64,000 nt of DNA, from positions 992,001-1,056,000 of the forward strand of contig NC_010376.1 of the NCBI RefSeq assembly GCF_000010185.1, given 5' to 3'. The notes beneath the pieces are model-generated. The model worked only from the letters and a program-made list of their open reading frames with translations, had not been told where the DNA came from and searched no databases. This document shows positions 23,796-32,479 of this stretch, piece after piece (the first letter of the stretch is position 1; the number at the start of each line of letters is the position of its first letter). Source of the stretch: Finegoldia magna ATCC 29328. GTDB taxonomy: Bacteria > Bacillota > Clostridia > Tissierellales > Peptoniphilaceae. Made by a program: the position numbers and the translations under genes.

Positions 23796-26240
23796 TTATA
23801 TTGTTCGAATTAAATCTATGGTCGGTCTGTCTAAAATTCTCTTTAAGGAGAAGTGATAGATGATTAGATTAATACCATAGACGACTAGTGAGAATCCTAG
23901 GAAGCTTTTGTAATCATAATATTTTATTAAAGTATTCATTCTTAAATCAGAAGCGATTATCGATATTATAAACATAACTCCTAAGCTCACCATAATAGAA
24001 ATTATAAAGGATTTTACCTGCTCCCCAATAAATTCCTTTTGATAGATGTTCTTTAACTCATCTACATCCATTCCACAAGAGTAAAGACTACCAATTTCTT
24101 TTTTTCTGCTCATTAGGCTTAAATTAATGGACGAGTAACCATTGGTGATATTTAATACAAAGATGATTGAAGCAATACCTATTGCAAATTTTATGAAACT
24201 TTTCACGTCCTTATATTCATTTTTTGCGATTTCTTCACCTATTGTGATATTAAATCTATCTTCAGGTGAAATTTGTTCTCTAATCATGGCCTCTACATAT
24301 TCTTTTACATCTTTGGTATCAGAGTCTTTTACCTTCATATTCAAAGTATAGGCATATCCTGTATATTTCTCATCACCTGATTCTTCCATAAGTTTAAAAT
24401 AAGTGTCAAAATCTGTATAAACTTTTACATCAAATGGCATTGTTCTTGACTTATATTTTCCCAAATCTGTTATAGTCTTTGAAATTTTAATAGTCTTATT
24501 ATAATCATTTTCAAAGTTAATATCCAAAGTCTGTGGATTTTCAAAATATGGAATTCTCTTTGCCTTAGCTATTGGAATAGAAGAATCTTCTTGAATTGTA
24601 TTGTAGAGGACAAATTCACCCTTCTTTCCTCCAAGTTCTTTTAAGTCTTTTTCTTCCAAGGCGATGATAAATCCATCCATACCCTCTGACTTATATTTTT
24701 CTATATTCTTTCTCGCTTCCTCGTCTAAACCTGCTGCCTTTGCTTCTTTTGAAAATTCATTTGTATTTTCCACTTGAACATATTTATCTTTTGAAATATA
24801 TGACTTGTCGTTAGGAATTTTATCTACAATTTCATTTAATATTTTTGGGACTTGATTCTTTTCACTAAAATAATCAACAGAAAAATTATAGCCATTATCG
24901 TAACTAGAATAATCTCTGTAGTATGTTGATATGCCTATAGTGATTATAAATACTGAAATAATAATTATCCCTATTGCAGAAATATATCTCTGTGATTTTA
25001 TTGAAGCTAAGTTGTTAAGTTTTAATTCCTTCCAAAAATCTTTGGCTCTTTTCTTCTTTGATTTTGAAAAATCTATATTCCCTCTTATGCCGTCTATAAT
25101 GTTTATTTTAGAAATCTTTTTCGCAGGGGATTTAATAGCTAGTGCCACAATTGTAAAAGAAACCAAAAGTATTGCTAAACTTAATAAGGGATTAAACTTT
25201 ACTAGATTAAATTCACTTAATTGTTTGTCTATCTGTATGTATTTGTACAGATAATATATAGAGAAAAAGCCTACAAGATGTCCTAAAAGTATTGGAATTG
25301 CAGTTGTAACAAGTCCTTCCTTTAGAAGTAACAGATATATTTGTCCATTGGTAGATCCTATAGACTTGTAAATGGAAAGCTCTCGAATCTTCCTTAACCC
25401 CCAAACCCAAAAGATATTTTTTATAAAAAACACAAAGATTGCTATACAGCCAAGAACTGATAGAACGGTAACAGCCTTGCTCTTTATATTTTGTAAGGGT
25501 TCGTGTTCTACTCCATAATAGTTTATAAGACTTTTAGAAAATTCTAAATGAACATCTTTACCTAGTATTTTGTTTATTTCACTTTGTATCTTATCTCTAT
25601 TTTTGTAAGCTTCTTCAAATGAATGAAATTTTACAAAGGTTCTAAAAGTGGTCATTTTATCTTGTTGACCTAAAGCAAAACTTAGTTTGCTGTACTTATT
25701 GTAGACATCACCATAAACACCGACTAAAGTAAAACTTTTAGAACCTTGGCTCTCAAATTTTTCTCTGTCAGTATTTGCACTTGTGGGGCCTATCTCTTCG
25801 CCATTTAGAAACCTTTTGCCCAAATCAAGTTCTAGATTGTCGCCTATTTTAAGTTTATTTTTCTCTACAAGGCTTTTAGATAGTACAATTTCGTCTTCCT
25901 TTTCAGCAAATCTGCCGCGGGTAAGTCTTGAATACTCTCTCATCTTATTGATTGCTTGGTCTTGGTAGTTGATAACGACTAAATCGTCTCCAAGCTTTCC
26001 GTTGTCAGGATCAAGAGACATTTTCCCAGCCAAGTCAATATCTTTAATGGACTTTAACTTTTCAACATCTTCATTTGAGAGTTCTTCTTTAATCTCCCCA
26101 TGATAAAAGCTTGAAGCCATATAATTACCATAGTTGGATCTCAAGCTTCTATATCCAAAATAAAAAATAAAGGTGAAAAATAGACTTACAATAAATAAGG
26201 AAATAAAAATGGGAAAATTCTTCTTATTCATGTTTCTCAT
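23796..26240 (-). CDS. ABC transporter permease with two FtsX domains
   Basis: The 814-residue protein starts with a helix (FPIFISLFIVSLFFTFIFYF). It has a large extracytoplasmic part, a first FtsX domain around residues 255-375 (IFWVWGLRKIRELSIYKSIG), a second large loop, and a second FtsX domain near the C-terminus (INLSLMSRKKEIGSLYSCGM). The architecture is that of peptide-export or detoxification permeases such as the Vex/Bce group. It overlaps its ATPase gene by 17 bases and is downstream of a two-component system. Resistance to a cell-envelope peptide is the likely role. Confidence 0.8.
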   Translation of the reverse strand: MRNMNKKNFPIFISLFIVSLFFTFIFYFGYRSLRSNYGNYMASSFYHGEIKEELSNEDVEKLKSIKDIDLAGKMSLDPDNGKLGDDLVVINYQDQAINKMREYSRLTRGRFAEKEDEIVLSKSLVEKNKLKIGDNLELDLGKRFLNGEEIGPTSANTDREKFESQGSKSFTLVGVYGDVYNKYSKLSFALGQQDKMTTFRTFVKFHSFEEAYKNRDKIQSEINKILGKDVHLEFSKSLINYYGVEHEPLQNIKSKAVTVLSVLGCIAIFVFFIKNIFWVWGLRKIRELSIYKSIGSTNGQIYLLLLKEGLVTTAIPILLGHLVGFFSIYYLYKYIQIDKQLSEFNLVKFNPLLSLAILLVSFTIVALAIKSPAKKISKINIIDGIRGNIDFSKSKKKRAKDFWKELKLNNLASIKSQRYISAIGIIIISVFIITIGISTYYRDYSSYDNGYNFSVDYFSEKNQVPKILNEIVDKIPNDKSYISKDKYVQVENTNEFSKEAKAAGLDEEARKNIEKYKSEGMDGFIIALEEKDLKELGGKKGEFVLYNTIQEDSSIPIAKAKRIPYFENPQTLDINFENDYNKTIKISKTITDLGKYKSRTMPFDVKVYTDFDTYFKLMEESGDEKYTGYAYTLNMKVKDSDTKDVKEYVEAMIREQISPEDRFNITIGEEIAKNEYKDVKSFIKFAIGIASIIFVLNITNGYSSINLSLMSRKKEIGSLYSCGMDVDELKNIYQKEFIGEQVKSFIISIMVSLGVMFIISIIASDLRMNTLIKYYDYKSFLGFSLVVYGINLIIYHFSLKRILDRPTIDLIRTI

Positions 26241-26922
26241 CTCCTACAATTTTTCCATCTACTATTGTAATAATTCGATTTGCTTGCAAGGCTATTTCTT
26301 CGTCATGGGTGATTAGGATAATTGTCTGTTTTAAGGTTTTGTTAAAATATTTAAAAATTTCAATTATTTCCTTAGAATTTTTTCTATCCAAGTTTCCAGT
26401 CGGTTCATCTGCCAATATGATAGATGGATTGTAGATAAGACTTCTCGCTATGGCAACTCTCTGCTGCTGACCTCCTGAAAGCTCACTTGGAAAAGAGTCA
26501 AGTTTACTTTCTATACCCAGTTTTTTTACTATATCTGAAAATTCATCTTGATTGATTTTCCTTTTATCAAGTTTTAATGGAAGTTCTATGTTATGACGAA
26601 CTGTTAAGTTGGGAATCAAATTATAAAATTGATAAATTAGTCCGACTTTTCTTCTTCTAAAGTAGGCTAATTCTTTTGAGGAATACTTTGAGATGTCGTT
26701 ACCATCTATATAAACTTTTCCATCATCCGGATTATCCACTCCTCCTATGATATGTAGAAGTGTTGATTTACCAGACCCACTTGGTCCAACAATAGCTACA
26801 AATTCTCCTCTTTCAATTTCAAGGTTGACACCATCTAAGGCAATGACCTTAGAATTACCCTCGCCATATTCTTTTCTTAAATTTTCTACTTTTAATATTT
26901 CCATACTTGTCTCCTTTTTCAT
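26224..26922 (-). CDS. ABC transporter ATPase of the peptide-resistance type
   Basis: The 232-residue protein is of the LolD/MacB/BceA class. It has Walker A (VGPSGSGKST), Q-loop (VGLIYQFYNLIP), signature (LSGGQQQRVAIARSL), Walker B (SIILADEPTGNLD) and H-loop (ILITHDEEIA). An in-frame start at residue 7 (MEILKVENLRKEYGEG) is also possible. It overlaps the permease gene and lies 34 bases after the histidine kinase, in one operon. Confidence 0.85.
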   Translation of the reverse strand: MKKETSMEILKVENLRKEYGEGNSKVIALDGVNLEIERGEFVAIVGPSGSGKSTLLHIIGGVDNPDDGKVYIDGNDISKYSSKELAYFRRRKVGLIYQFYNLIPNLTVRHNIELPLKLDKRKINQDEFSDIVKKLGIESKLDSFPSELSGGQQQRVAIARSLIYNPSIILADEPTGNLDRKNSKEIIEIFKYFNKTLKQTIILITHDEEIALQANRIITIVDGKIVGDEKHE

Positions 26923-26956
26923 ATGTCAAGGTAAGTATATAAAAGTAAAGTGATTT

Positions 26957-27817
26957 TTAGGTGACATTATAAAATTTTATTTCAAATCTTGCTCCATCTT
27001 TTGCATTAGAAACAGAAATTTCTCCATTGTTTTTCTCTATAATTGTCTTAGCCATAGCAAGACCAATTCCAAAGCCATTTGAGTCGGGTGTTTTATAAAA
27101 GCGTTTAAAGATTTTTTTGATATTTTCTTTTTCTATTCCACCGCCATTATCTTCGATTATTAATCTTGTATAAAGGGGATTTTTATAAGATGAAATTGTG
27201 ATTTTATCACAAGTCGGTCTATTGTCAGCATTTTTCATAATATTAATGAGAGCTTCTGCCAGCCAATAAAAATCTCCAATGATGCTATTTTTCTTTAAAC
27301 TCTTCTCTATTTCTACATTGGTAGATTTTCTTAAATCTAAACTATCTAAAGCATAATCCACTAATTCATCCAAACGAATTTGTTCTTCTTTCATTAAATC
27401 TTTGTTTGCATCAAGGCTTGATAATTTGAGCAAAATATCTGATAGAGAGTTTAATCTAATAGTTTGCCTTTTTAAAATCTCTATATCTCTATTATCTGGA
27501 AAGTCCATCTCCAAATTTTCTATGGAAAAAAGCATAGATGTAATAGGAGTTTTGATTTGATGGGCGATGTCTTCTAGGTATTCGATTTGCTTTTCACTAT
27601 TTCTAGTACTTTTCTCTTTTGCTTCGACTATTTCTATAAATAGTTTGTAAATTTTATCTTCTAAAATCGAAAAATCGTCTTGCTTCATAGGAATTTTGTA
27701 GTCCTGATTTTTCATATTTTCTATCAGATCTATAAGCCCATTTATTCTATTTTTCTTTATTGATTCTAAAAAATAATAAAGAAGTAAAAGACTTATTATC
27801 CAAAATATATATATCAT
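26957..27817 (-). CDS. Short sensor histidine kinase
   Basis: The 286-residue protein has a single N-terminal helix (IYIFWIISLLLLYYF) and almost no extracytoplasmic part. The HisKA segment has the phospho-acceptor His (EDIAHQIKTPITSML). The ATPase domain has LINIMKNADN, IIEDNGGGIEKENI, FKRFYKTPDS and GFGIGLAMAKTI. Kinases without a sensor loop next to Bce/Vex-like transporters usually sense through the transporter. One base separates it from the response regulator gene. Confidence 0.85.
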   Translation of the reverse strand: MIYIFWIISLLLLYYFLESIKKNRINGLIDLIENMKNQDYKIPMKQDDFSILEDKIYKLFIEIVEAKEKSTRNSEKQIEYLEDIAHQIKTPITSMLFSIENLEMDFPDNRDIEILKRQTIRLNSLSDILLKLSSLDANKDLMKEEQIRLDELVDYALDSLDLRKSTNVEIEKSLKKNSIIGDFYWLAEALINIMKNADNRPTCDKITISSYKNPLYTRLIIEDNGGGIEKENIKKIFKRFYKTPDSNGFGIGLAMAKTIIEKNNGEISVSNAKDGARFEIKFYNVT

Positions 27818-27818
27818 C

Positions 27819-28490
27819 TCAATCCATCCTATAACCTATGCCCCTAACAGTAGAAATAACTTCCCTATTAAGTTTTTCTCTGATTCTCTTAATAGTTGAT
27901 GTAAGAGTATTGTCATTTACAAACTTATCTCTGTCTTCCCAAAACATTTCTAACAGCTGATCTCTGGTATAAACTCTGTGAGGATTTTTAATAAATAAGA
28001 CTAGGATTTCATATTCTAGCGAAGTTAAATCCACCAGATTTCCCTTAAAATAAACTTTTGACTGATTTAAATCTATTTTTATATCCTTATAAGATATACT
28101 TTTATCTTGTGATATAGGTATTGTCCTTAAAACCGCATCAATTCTTGCCCTTAATATGGCAAGGGAAAATGGCTTTGTTAAATAGTCGTCTGCTCCTTGA
28201 TCTAGGGCGGAAATTATAAAATCTTCATCATTTTTTACAGTAGTAACTATAACTCTTATGTCCTTATCTTTTAACTTTTTAATCAAATGTTGACCGTCTT
28301 TATCTGGTAGATTTATATCAAGTAGTGCCACATCAATGTCTACATTCATCATATAGGTCGCTTCGTAAAAAGATGATGCAATCTCTACTTCATAACCATT
28401 ATTAACTAAATACTTTTCCATTTGTAAAGCAATTTCTTTGTTATCCTCTATAATCAAAACACTCTTCATTCTAACCCTCTCATGTATCAA
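27819..28490 (-). CDS. OmpR-family response regulator
   Basis: The 223-residue frame has a receiver domain (LIIEDNKEIALQMEKYL, phospho-acceptor in DVALLDINLPDKDG, TKPFSLAILRARI). The OmpR winged helix follows (LTSLEYEILVLFIKNPHRVY, TLTSTIKRIREKLN). The start may be at MKSVLIIEDNKE, seven codons in. It is the first gene of the operon RR-HK-ATPase-permease. The 160 bases before it are AT-rich and presumably hold the promoter. Confidence 0.85.
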   Translation of the reverse strand: MIHERVRMKSVLIIEDNKEIALQMEKYLVNNGYEVEIASSFYEATYMMNVDIDVALLDINLPDKDGQHLIKKLKDKDIRVIVTTVKNDEDFIISALDQGADDYLTKPFSLAILRARIDAVLRTIPISQDKSISYKDIKIDLNQSKVYFKGNLVDLTSLEYEILVLFIKNPHRVYTRDQLLEMFWEDRDKFVNDNTLTSTIKRIREKLNREVISTVRGIGYRMD

Positions 28491-28650
28491 CTTTGGAATC
28501 TATTAAAAAATTTTATTCTATAACACTCATCTATAAGCAAATTAAATCCACTAACAAATAATTAAAATTTAAATATAAAATTATAGATTATAATAAAAAT
28601 ATCATTAGTGAATCTGATTAATATAGATTTTTAAGTTTTCAATATCTAAT

Positions 28651-29754
28651 CTATAATTTATAAAAGAAATCTTCTGGTAATAAAAATGGCTTGATCTTAT
28701 CTCTATTAAGAAATTTTTTATCACAAACAATAGCTACACTGTGTTTAGCTCTTGTGACTGCAACATAAAAACCCGCTCTGCTTAAATCAACCAATTTACT
28801 TTCGGGATTTTCTAACCACTTTAAAATGGGGCTTGTAGGGTAAATTAATACCCTTTCAAATTGTAAACCTTTAGAGTCACCAAAATTATATACCTTATAG
28901 TTTTCATTAACCCTTGTTCTTTTATCGTGTCTAAGTTGAACAGGCTTATATATTTCAAGGTATAAGTCTACTTTTTCTTTGGATATAAAAAATACCCCTT
29001 CATGGTTATCTTTGAATTTACTCTCTGATTTTATTATGAGATTATCATTAGCTATTTTTGAAGCAAAATCACATATCTTTTGATTGGATCTATGTGAACA
29101 ATTTAAAGTTGATTCATCAATTTCAACATTTAAATGTGAATTTTCATTCTTAAAGAAATTTACTATTTTTCCACTATTATATTTTTTATATTTTGATGTA
29201 TTATGAGTACTATAAGTTGCTTGTCTATAGTCTCCAACCATAATCAAATTTATACCAACATCAATTAAATATTTTAAAACATCTAAATCATACCCTGCTA
29301 AATCTTGAACTTCATCAATATATATTAAATTATATATTCTTGAAATCCTAGTAAAAATATAACCTGGGTTTTTTTCTTCCATGAATATAATCGCATCAGA
29401 TATTTTATCTGTATAAATTAGATTTTCTTTATTAATAAAATAATTAGGATCATTTCTTTTTTTAAATCTAGCACTCTTACCGTTGACAGGTAGTATTCCA
29501 TTAATTCTCTGACTAAACATTATATCTTGATATGGTCTTAATCCATGTTTGAGTAAAAATGAAAACCATGTTAAAACTTCAATATTTTTAGGAATAGTTC
29601 CATTTATTTTAATTATTTTCTTTTTTATAGAATCACAATTTGCATTTGTATATGTTGTTATCAAAATCTTCTTATCTTTATTTTTTAAAGCATCCTTCAC
29701 AATTAATGTTGTCTTACCTGCTCCAGCAGCAGCTATATATAATTTATTCAACAT
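28651..29754 (-). CDS. Gabija-like UvrD-type helicase (GajB-like), short
   Basis: The 367-residue superfamily-1 helicase starts MLNKLYIAAAGAGKTTLIV (Walker A). Further motifs are NLIYIDEVQDLAGYD (motif II, near residue 146), IMVGDYRQATYSTHN (motif III), LNCSHRSNQKICDFA, GLQFERVLIYPTSP (motif V) and GFYVAVTRAKHSVAI (motif VI). All core motifs are present although the protein is clearly shorter than described GajB proteins (about 490 residues). It overlaps the OLD-family nuclease by 11 bases. In Gabija, GajB and GajA form a complex that blocks phage replication when nucleotides are depleted. Confidence 0.75.
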   Translation of the reverse strand: MLNKLYIAAAGAGKTTLIVKDALKNKDKKILITTYTNANCDSIKKKIIKINGTIPKNIEVLTWFSFLLKHGLRPYQDIMFSQRINGILPVNGKSARFKKRNDPNYFINKENLIYTDKISDAIIFMEEKNPGYIFTRISRIYNLIYIDEVQDLAGYDLDVLKYLIDVGINLIMVGDYRQATYSTHNTSKYKKYNSGKIVNFFKNENSHLNVEIDESTLNCSHRSNQKICDFASKIANDNLIIKSESKFKDNHEGVFFISKEKVDLYLEIYKPVQLRHDKRTRVNENYKVYNFGDSKGLQFERVLIYPTSPILKWLENPESKLVDLSRAGFYVAVTRAKHSVAIVCDKKFLNRDKIKPFLLPEDFFYKL

Positions 29755-31372
29755 CTTCTATTACCCTGTTTATATATTCTGGATATTTAATTTTTGATTC
29801 TGATTCGAATATACTTACTGCACAATTTGTTTTATTTTTCTTCATGTATTTTAATATAGAGTCACTATCTTTTTTGTTAGTATTAAATATACTATTGAGA
29901 GTTTTCAAGTCATTTGCTCTTAAAATACAGGGTTCTAAAGTATTGTAATTAAATTTATCCATATCTCCACTATAAGTCTTTTCGTCATAATATATTTTAA
30001 TCTTTTCACTAGATTCATAATCTTTGTATTTTCTAATTAAAGCTTCTACATCTCCGTCATTATCTGTAACTACATAGAGATTTAAGTCTAATTTATCTCC
30101 TAGTTCCAAAAATCTTAGAAAAGATGTTCCAACAGAAATTATATCGATACCATTAAAAATTGGTAATTTGCCATATCTATCTTTATATGCTCTTTGTATA
30201 ATTAGTTCGTCTGAAGGACCTTCAACCAGTATAGCTTTATCACATAATAATACTCGTAATGTGTCATATCCTGAAACAGCTTTAAAATATTTTTCTGTAT
30301 CACTACTTAAATTTGTAATTTTAGAGCTTTTCTTGTTTGATAAAAGTATTAAATTTTCTAAGCCTAATTTATTTAAAACAAGACTGCTATGAGTTGAAAT
30401 AATTATTTGATTAGATTCCTTATTACTATTTTCTTGTAGAATATTAATTAAATTATTCATGTTAGAATATGACAAATGGTTTTCTGGCTCTTCAATTAAA
30501 ATTATTTTATCTTTATTTGTATTAATATTATTTAAAGCAAGCTCAGTTTTTAATAAGCATTGTAGCCCTCTACCAGCATTGGAATATGGAATACTATCAA
30601 ATTCCGTTATCATACTTGATTCCCAGTTGAAATTACTCCCTAAATTAACACCTAAACTAACTTTTTTTCCCAAATTTGATTTGGATTCACTTAATTTTTC
30701 GTTAATATTCTTAACACTTTCATTCTTACTAAAATCATCTTTAGTTTCTCTAAAAGCTTTTGATATGGAAATTAAATCTTCATTATCTAATGTTCCTCTT
30801 ATCATATTAGAAATATATTGATCTGAACCATCCTTATATTTATAAGAAGAATTATCTATTAAAAACGATTTTGAAGGAATACCTCTAGTAGTAATATTTT
30901 CTCTATTAAAGCCTAGCCATTCACTTTTATAATATTCTATAGGTAAACTGCTCAACTCTCCTTTTTCCATAAATAGTTTATATTCATCTTCATACGAATT
31001 ATCAAATAATACTTTAAATGCAAATCCTATTTCCTCTTTTAATCCTAAGTCGTTACCACTACCCTCCAAATTTGCATCATCTAACTCAGAGAAGTATATT
31101 TCTATTATAATTTCTGGTAATGCACAAGGACTGTTGGAATTAATATTTGTTAAATATTCTTCTACAACTTCTCTATTGAATAAATATTGAGATAATTCTC
31201 GATTAATATAATTACCTCTATAAAAACCAGTTAATGCTAAATGTATAGCTTCAAGTATAGTTGATTTACCCTCTTCATTATTTCCTACCAAAATATTTAT
31301 GCCACCATTTAAGTCTAATTCAAACCAATCTTTAAAACATTTAAAATTTTTAATCCTAACTTTTTTTATCAA
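29744..31372 (-). CDS. OLD-family ATPase-TOPRIM nuclease (GajA-like)
   Basis: The 542-residue protein opens MIKKVRIKNFKCFKDWFELD with an ABC-type Walker A (VGNNEEGKST, residues 29-38). It has LIEEPENHLSYSNM (Walker B, near 294) and QIIISTHSSLVLNKL. The C-terminal TOPRIM domain has AILVEGPSDELIIQ (Glu near 380) and LYVVTDNDGDVEAL (near 437). A class 2 OLD nuclease next to a UvrD-like helicase is the definition of Gabija-like systems. GajA nicks DNA and is held inactive by NTPs. An HTH gene sits 22 bases upstream. Confidence 0.82.
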   Translation of the reverse strand: MIKKVRIKNFKCFKDWFELDLNGGINILVGNNEEGKSTILEAIHLALTGFYRGNYINRELSQYLFNREVVEEYLTNINSNSPCALPEIIIEIYFSELDDANLEGSGNDLGLKEEIGFAFKVLFDNSYEDEYKLFMEKGELSSLPIEYYKSEWLGFNRENITTRGIPSKSFLIDNSSYKYKDGSDQYISNMIRGTLDNEDLISISKAFRETKDDFSKNESVKNINEKLSESKSNLGKKVSLGVNLGSNFNWESSMITEFDSIPYSNAGRGLQCLLKTELALNNINTNKDKIILIEEPENHLSYSNMNNLINILQENSNKESNQIIISTHSSLVLNKLGLENLILLSNKKSSKITNLSSDTEKYFKAVSGYDTLRVLLCDKAILVEGPSDELIIQRAYKDRYGKLPIFNGIDIISVGTSFLRFLELGDKLDLNLYVVTDNDGDVEALIRKYKDYESSEKIKIYYDEKTYSGDMDKFNYNTLEPCILRANDLKTLNSIFNTNKKDSDSILKYMKKNKTNCAVSIFESESKIKYPEYINRVIEDVE

Positions 31373-31394
31373 TTTTCAATCTCCGTTTATTATT

Positions 31395-31601
31395 TCAATC
31401 ATTTTTAATACACTCCACAATTTCTGATATGTCGCAATCCAATGCATCACAAATTCTGAGCAAAACATCGGTAGTTACATTCTCACCATTCTTTAATTTA
31501 TAAAATGTACTCCTACTTACATTTGCTTTTTCCATAAGCTCATTATGTTGCATATCTAAATCAATAAGTTTTTTAAATAACCTTTTATAACTTAATTCCA
31601 T
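31395..31601 (-). CDS. Cro/CI-type HTH regulator upstream of the Gabija-like genes
   Basis: The start is ATG 31601 (MELSYKRLFKKLIDLDMQHN), preceded by TTGGAGG. The 68-residue single-domain HTH (LMEKANVSRSTFYKLKNGEN, LLRICDALDCDISEIVE) is of the small YozG-like XRE type. It is first in a three-gene operon with the nuclease and helicase, so it may control defence expression. Confidence 0.8.
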   Translation of the reverse strand: MELSYKRLFKKLIDLDMQHNELMEKANVSRSTFYKLKNGENVTTDVLLRICDALDCDISEIVECIKND

Positions 31602-31688
31602 ATAACCTCCAAGATTGTTTTTTCGATAGCTAATCTCGTACATATATACATTTAAAATATACTTATGTTTGTTATTACATACAAATTT

Positions 31689-31718
31689 ATTATAACATTA
31701 ACTATAGGTTATTTTCAA
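31689..31718 (-). promoter_or_regulatory. Promoter of the HTH/Gabija-like operon
   Basis: On the minus strand TTGAAA (31713-31718) and TATAAT (31689-31694) are separated by 18 bases. AT-rich imperfect palindromes between the -10 and the ATG could be operator sites for the HTH protein. Confidence 0.6.
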
Positions 31719-31742
31719 TCAATTGATATATCACTTTAAAAA

Positions 31743-31775
31743 AGCAAAAAAATAAAGGCAGCCCGAAGACTGCCG
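31743..31775 (-). terminator. Terminator at the end of the ICE transfer operon
   Basis: The stem GGCAG/CTGCC has an 8-base loop, then TTTATTTTTTTG on the minus strand. It follows the OB-fold gene that ends at 31780. Confidence 0.75.
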
Positions 31776-31779
31776 ATAT

Positions 31780-32436
31780 TTACCTCTCTGCACCTTTGTT
31801 ATGGTCTTTCTTAGTTGACTTAGTTTTGTCATCTGTCTTAAAGCTTTTTATTTGCCCTAATATGGACTTTTTATCTTTATCTTGACTCTTTACTTGTTCT
31901 TTTGCTTTTAAGAGCTTAGAAGACAAAATACGAACATTTTTATGTTCCTTTCCGTTGTTATCAATACTTGTTTTTACTTGTCCAAATATTTTAACAAAAT
32001 CGCCTTGTTTTAAGTTCTCTATATCTTTTGTCTTATCTCCATAGGCTGAACAATTTGTATATACCTTATTCCCATCGTCATCTTTTGAAACAATTGAAAA
32101 ATTACTTACTTTGAACTTTTCTCCATTTGTATTTTCTCGTTCAAGATTTTCTACTTGACCTGCTATATTACCCACGAGATTTATAAGATCATCTTTTTCT
32201 TCAAGTTCGTTGGTATTTTCAATAAGCTTTCCTTGTTCTTTCATATCATTAATCATATAGTCAAAGTCATCACTTAGTAGACCTGTTGTGTCATTGTTCA
32301 TATATAAAACATAGACTTCTTCAAGTGCCTTTTCATCATTAACACCTTTTTCTATGCTCACAAGTGCTTTTATAAAATCCTTGTAGTTATCATTCATCAT
32401 TTCTTCTAAATTTTCTCTAATATCTTTGTATTCCAT
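31780..32436 (-). CDS. ICE OB-fold (SSB-like) protein
   Basis: The 218-residue protein has a helical N-terminal part (MEYKDIRENLEEMMNDNYKD). An OB-fold follows (FKVSNFSIVSKDDDGNKVYT, NCSAYGDKTKDIENLKQGDF, VKIFGQVKTSID), similar to the small SSB-like protein at 55372-55683. The tail KKSILGQIKSF...KGAER is shared with the adjacent 2547-residue protein. It probably coats transferred single-stranded DNA. It is the last gene of the transfer operon, 43 bases after the giant gene. Confidence 0.7.
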   Translation of the reverse strand: MEYKDIRENLEEMMNDNYKDFIKALVSIEKGVNDEKALEEVYVLYMNNDTTGLLSDDFDYMINDMKEQGKLIENTNELEEKDDLINLVGNIAGQVENLERENTNGEKFKVSNFSIVSKDDDGNKVYTNCSAYGDKTKDIENLKQGDFVKIFGQVKTSIDNNGKEHKNVRILSSKLLKAKEQVKSQDKDKKSILGQIKSFKTDDKTKSTKKDHNKGAER

Positions 32437-32479
32437 AATTTCCTCCTTGTACTAAATAAGGAGAGCTATTCGCCCTCCT

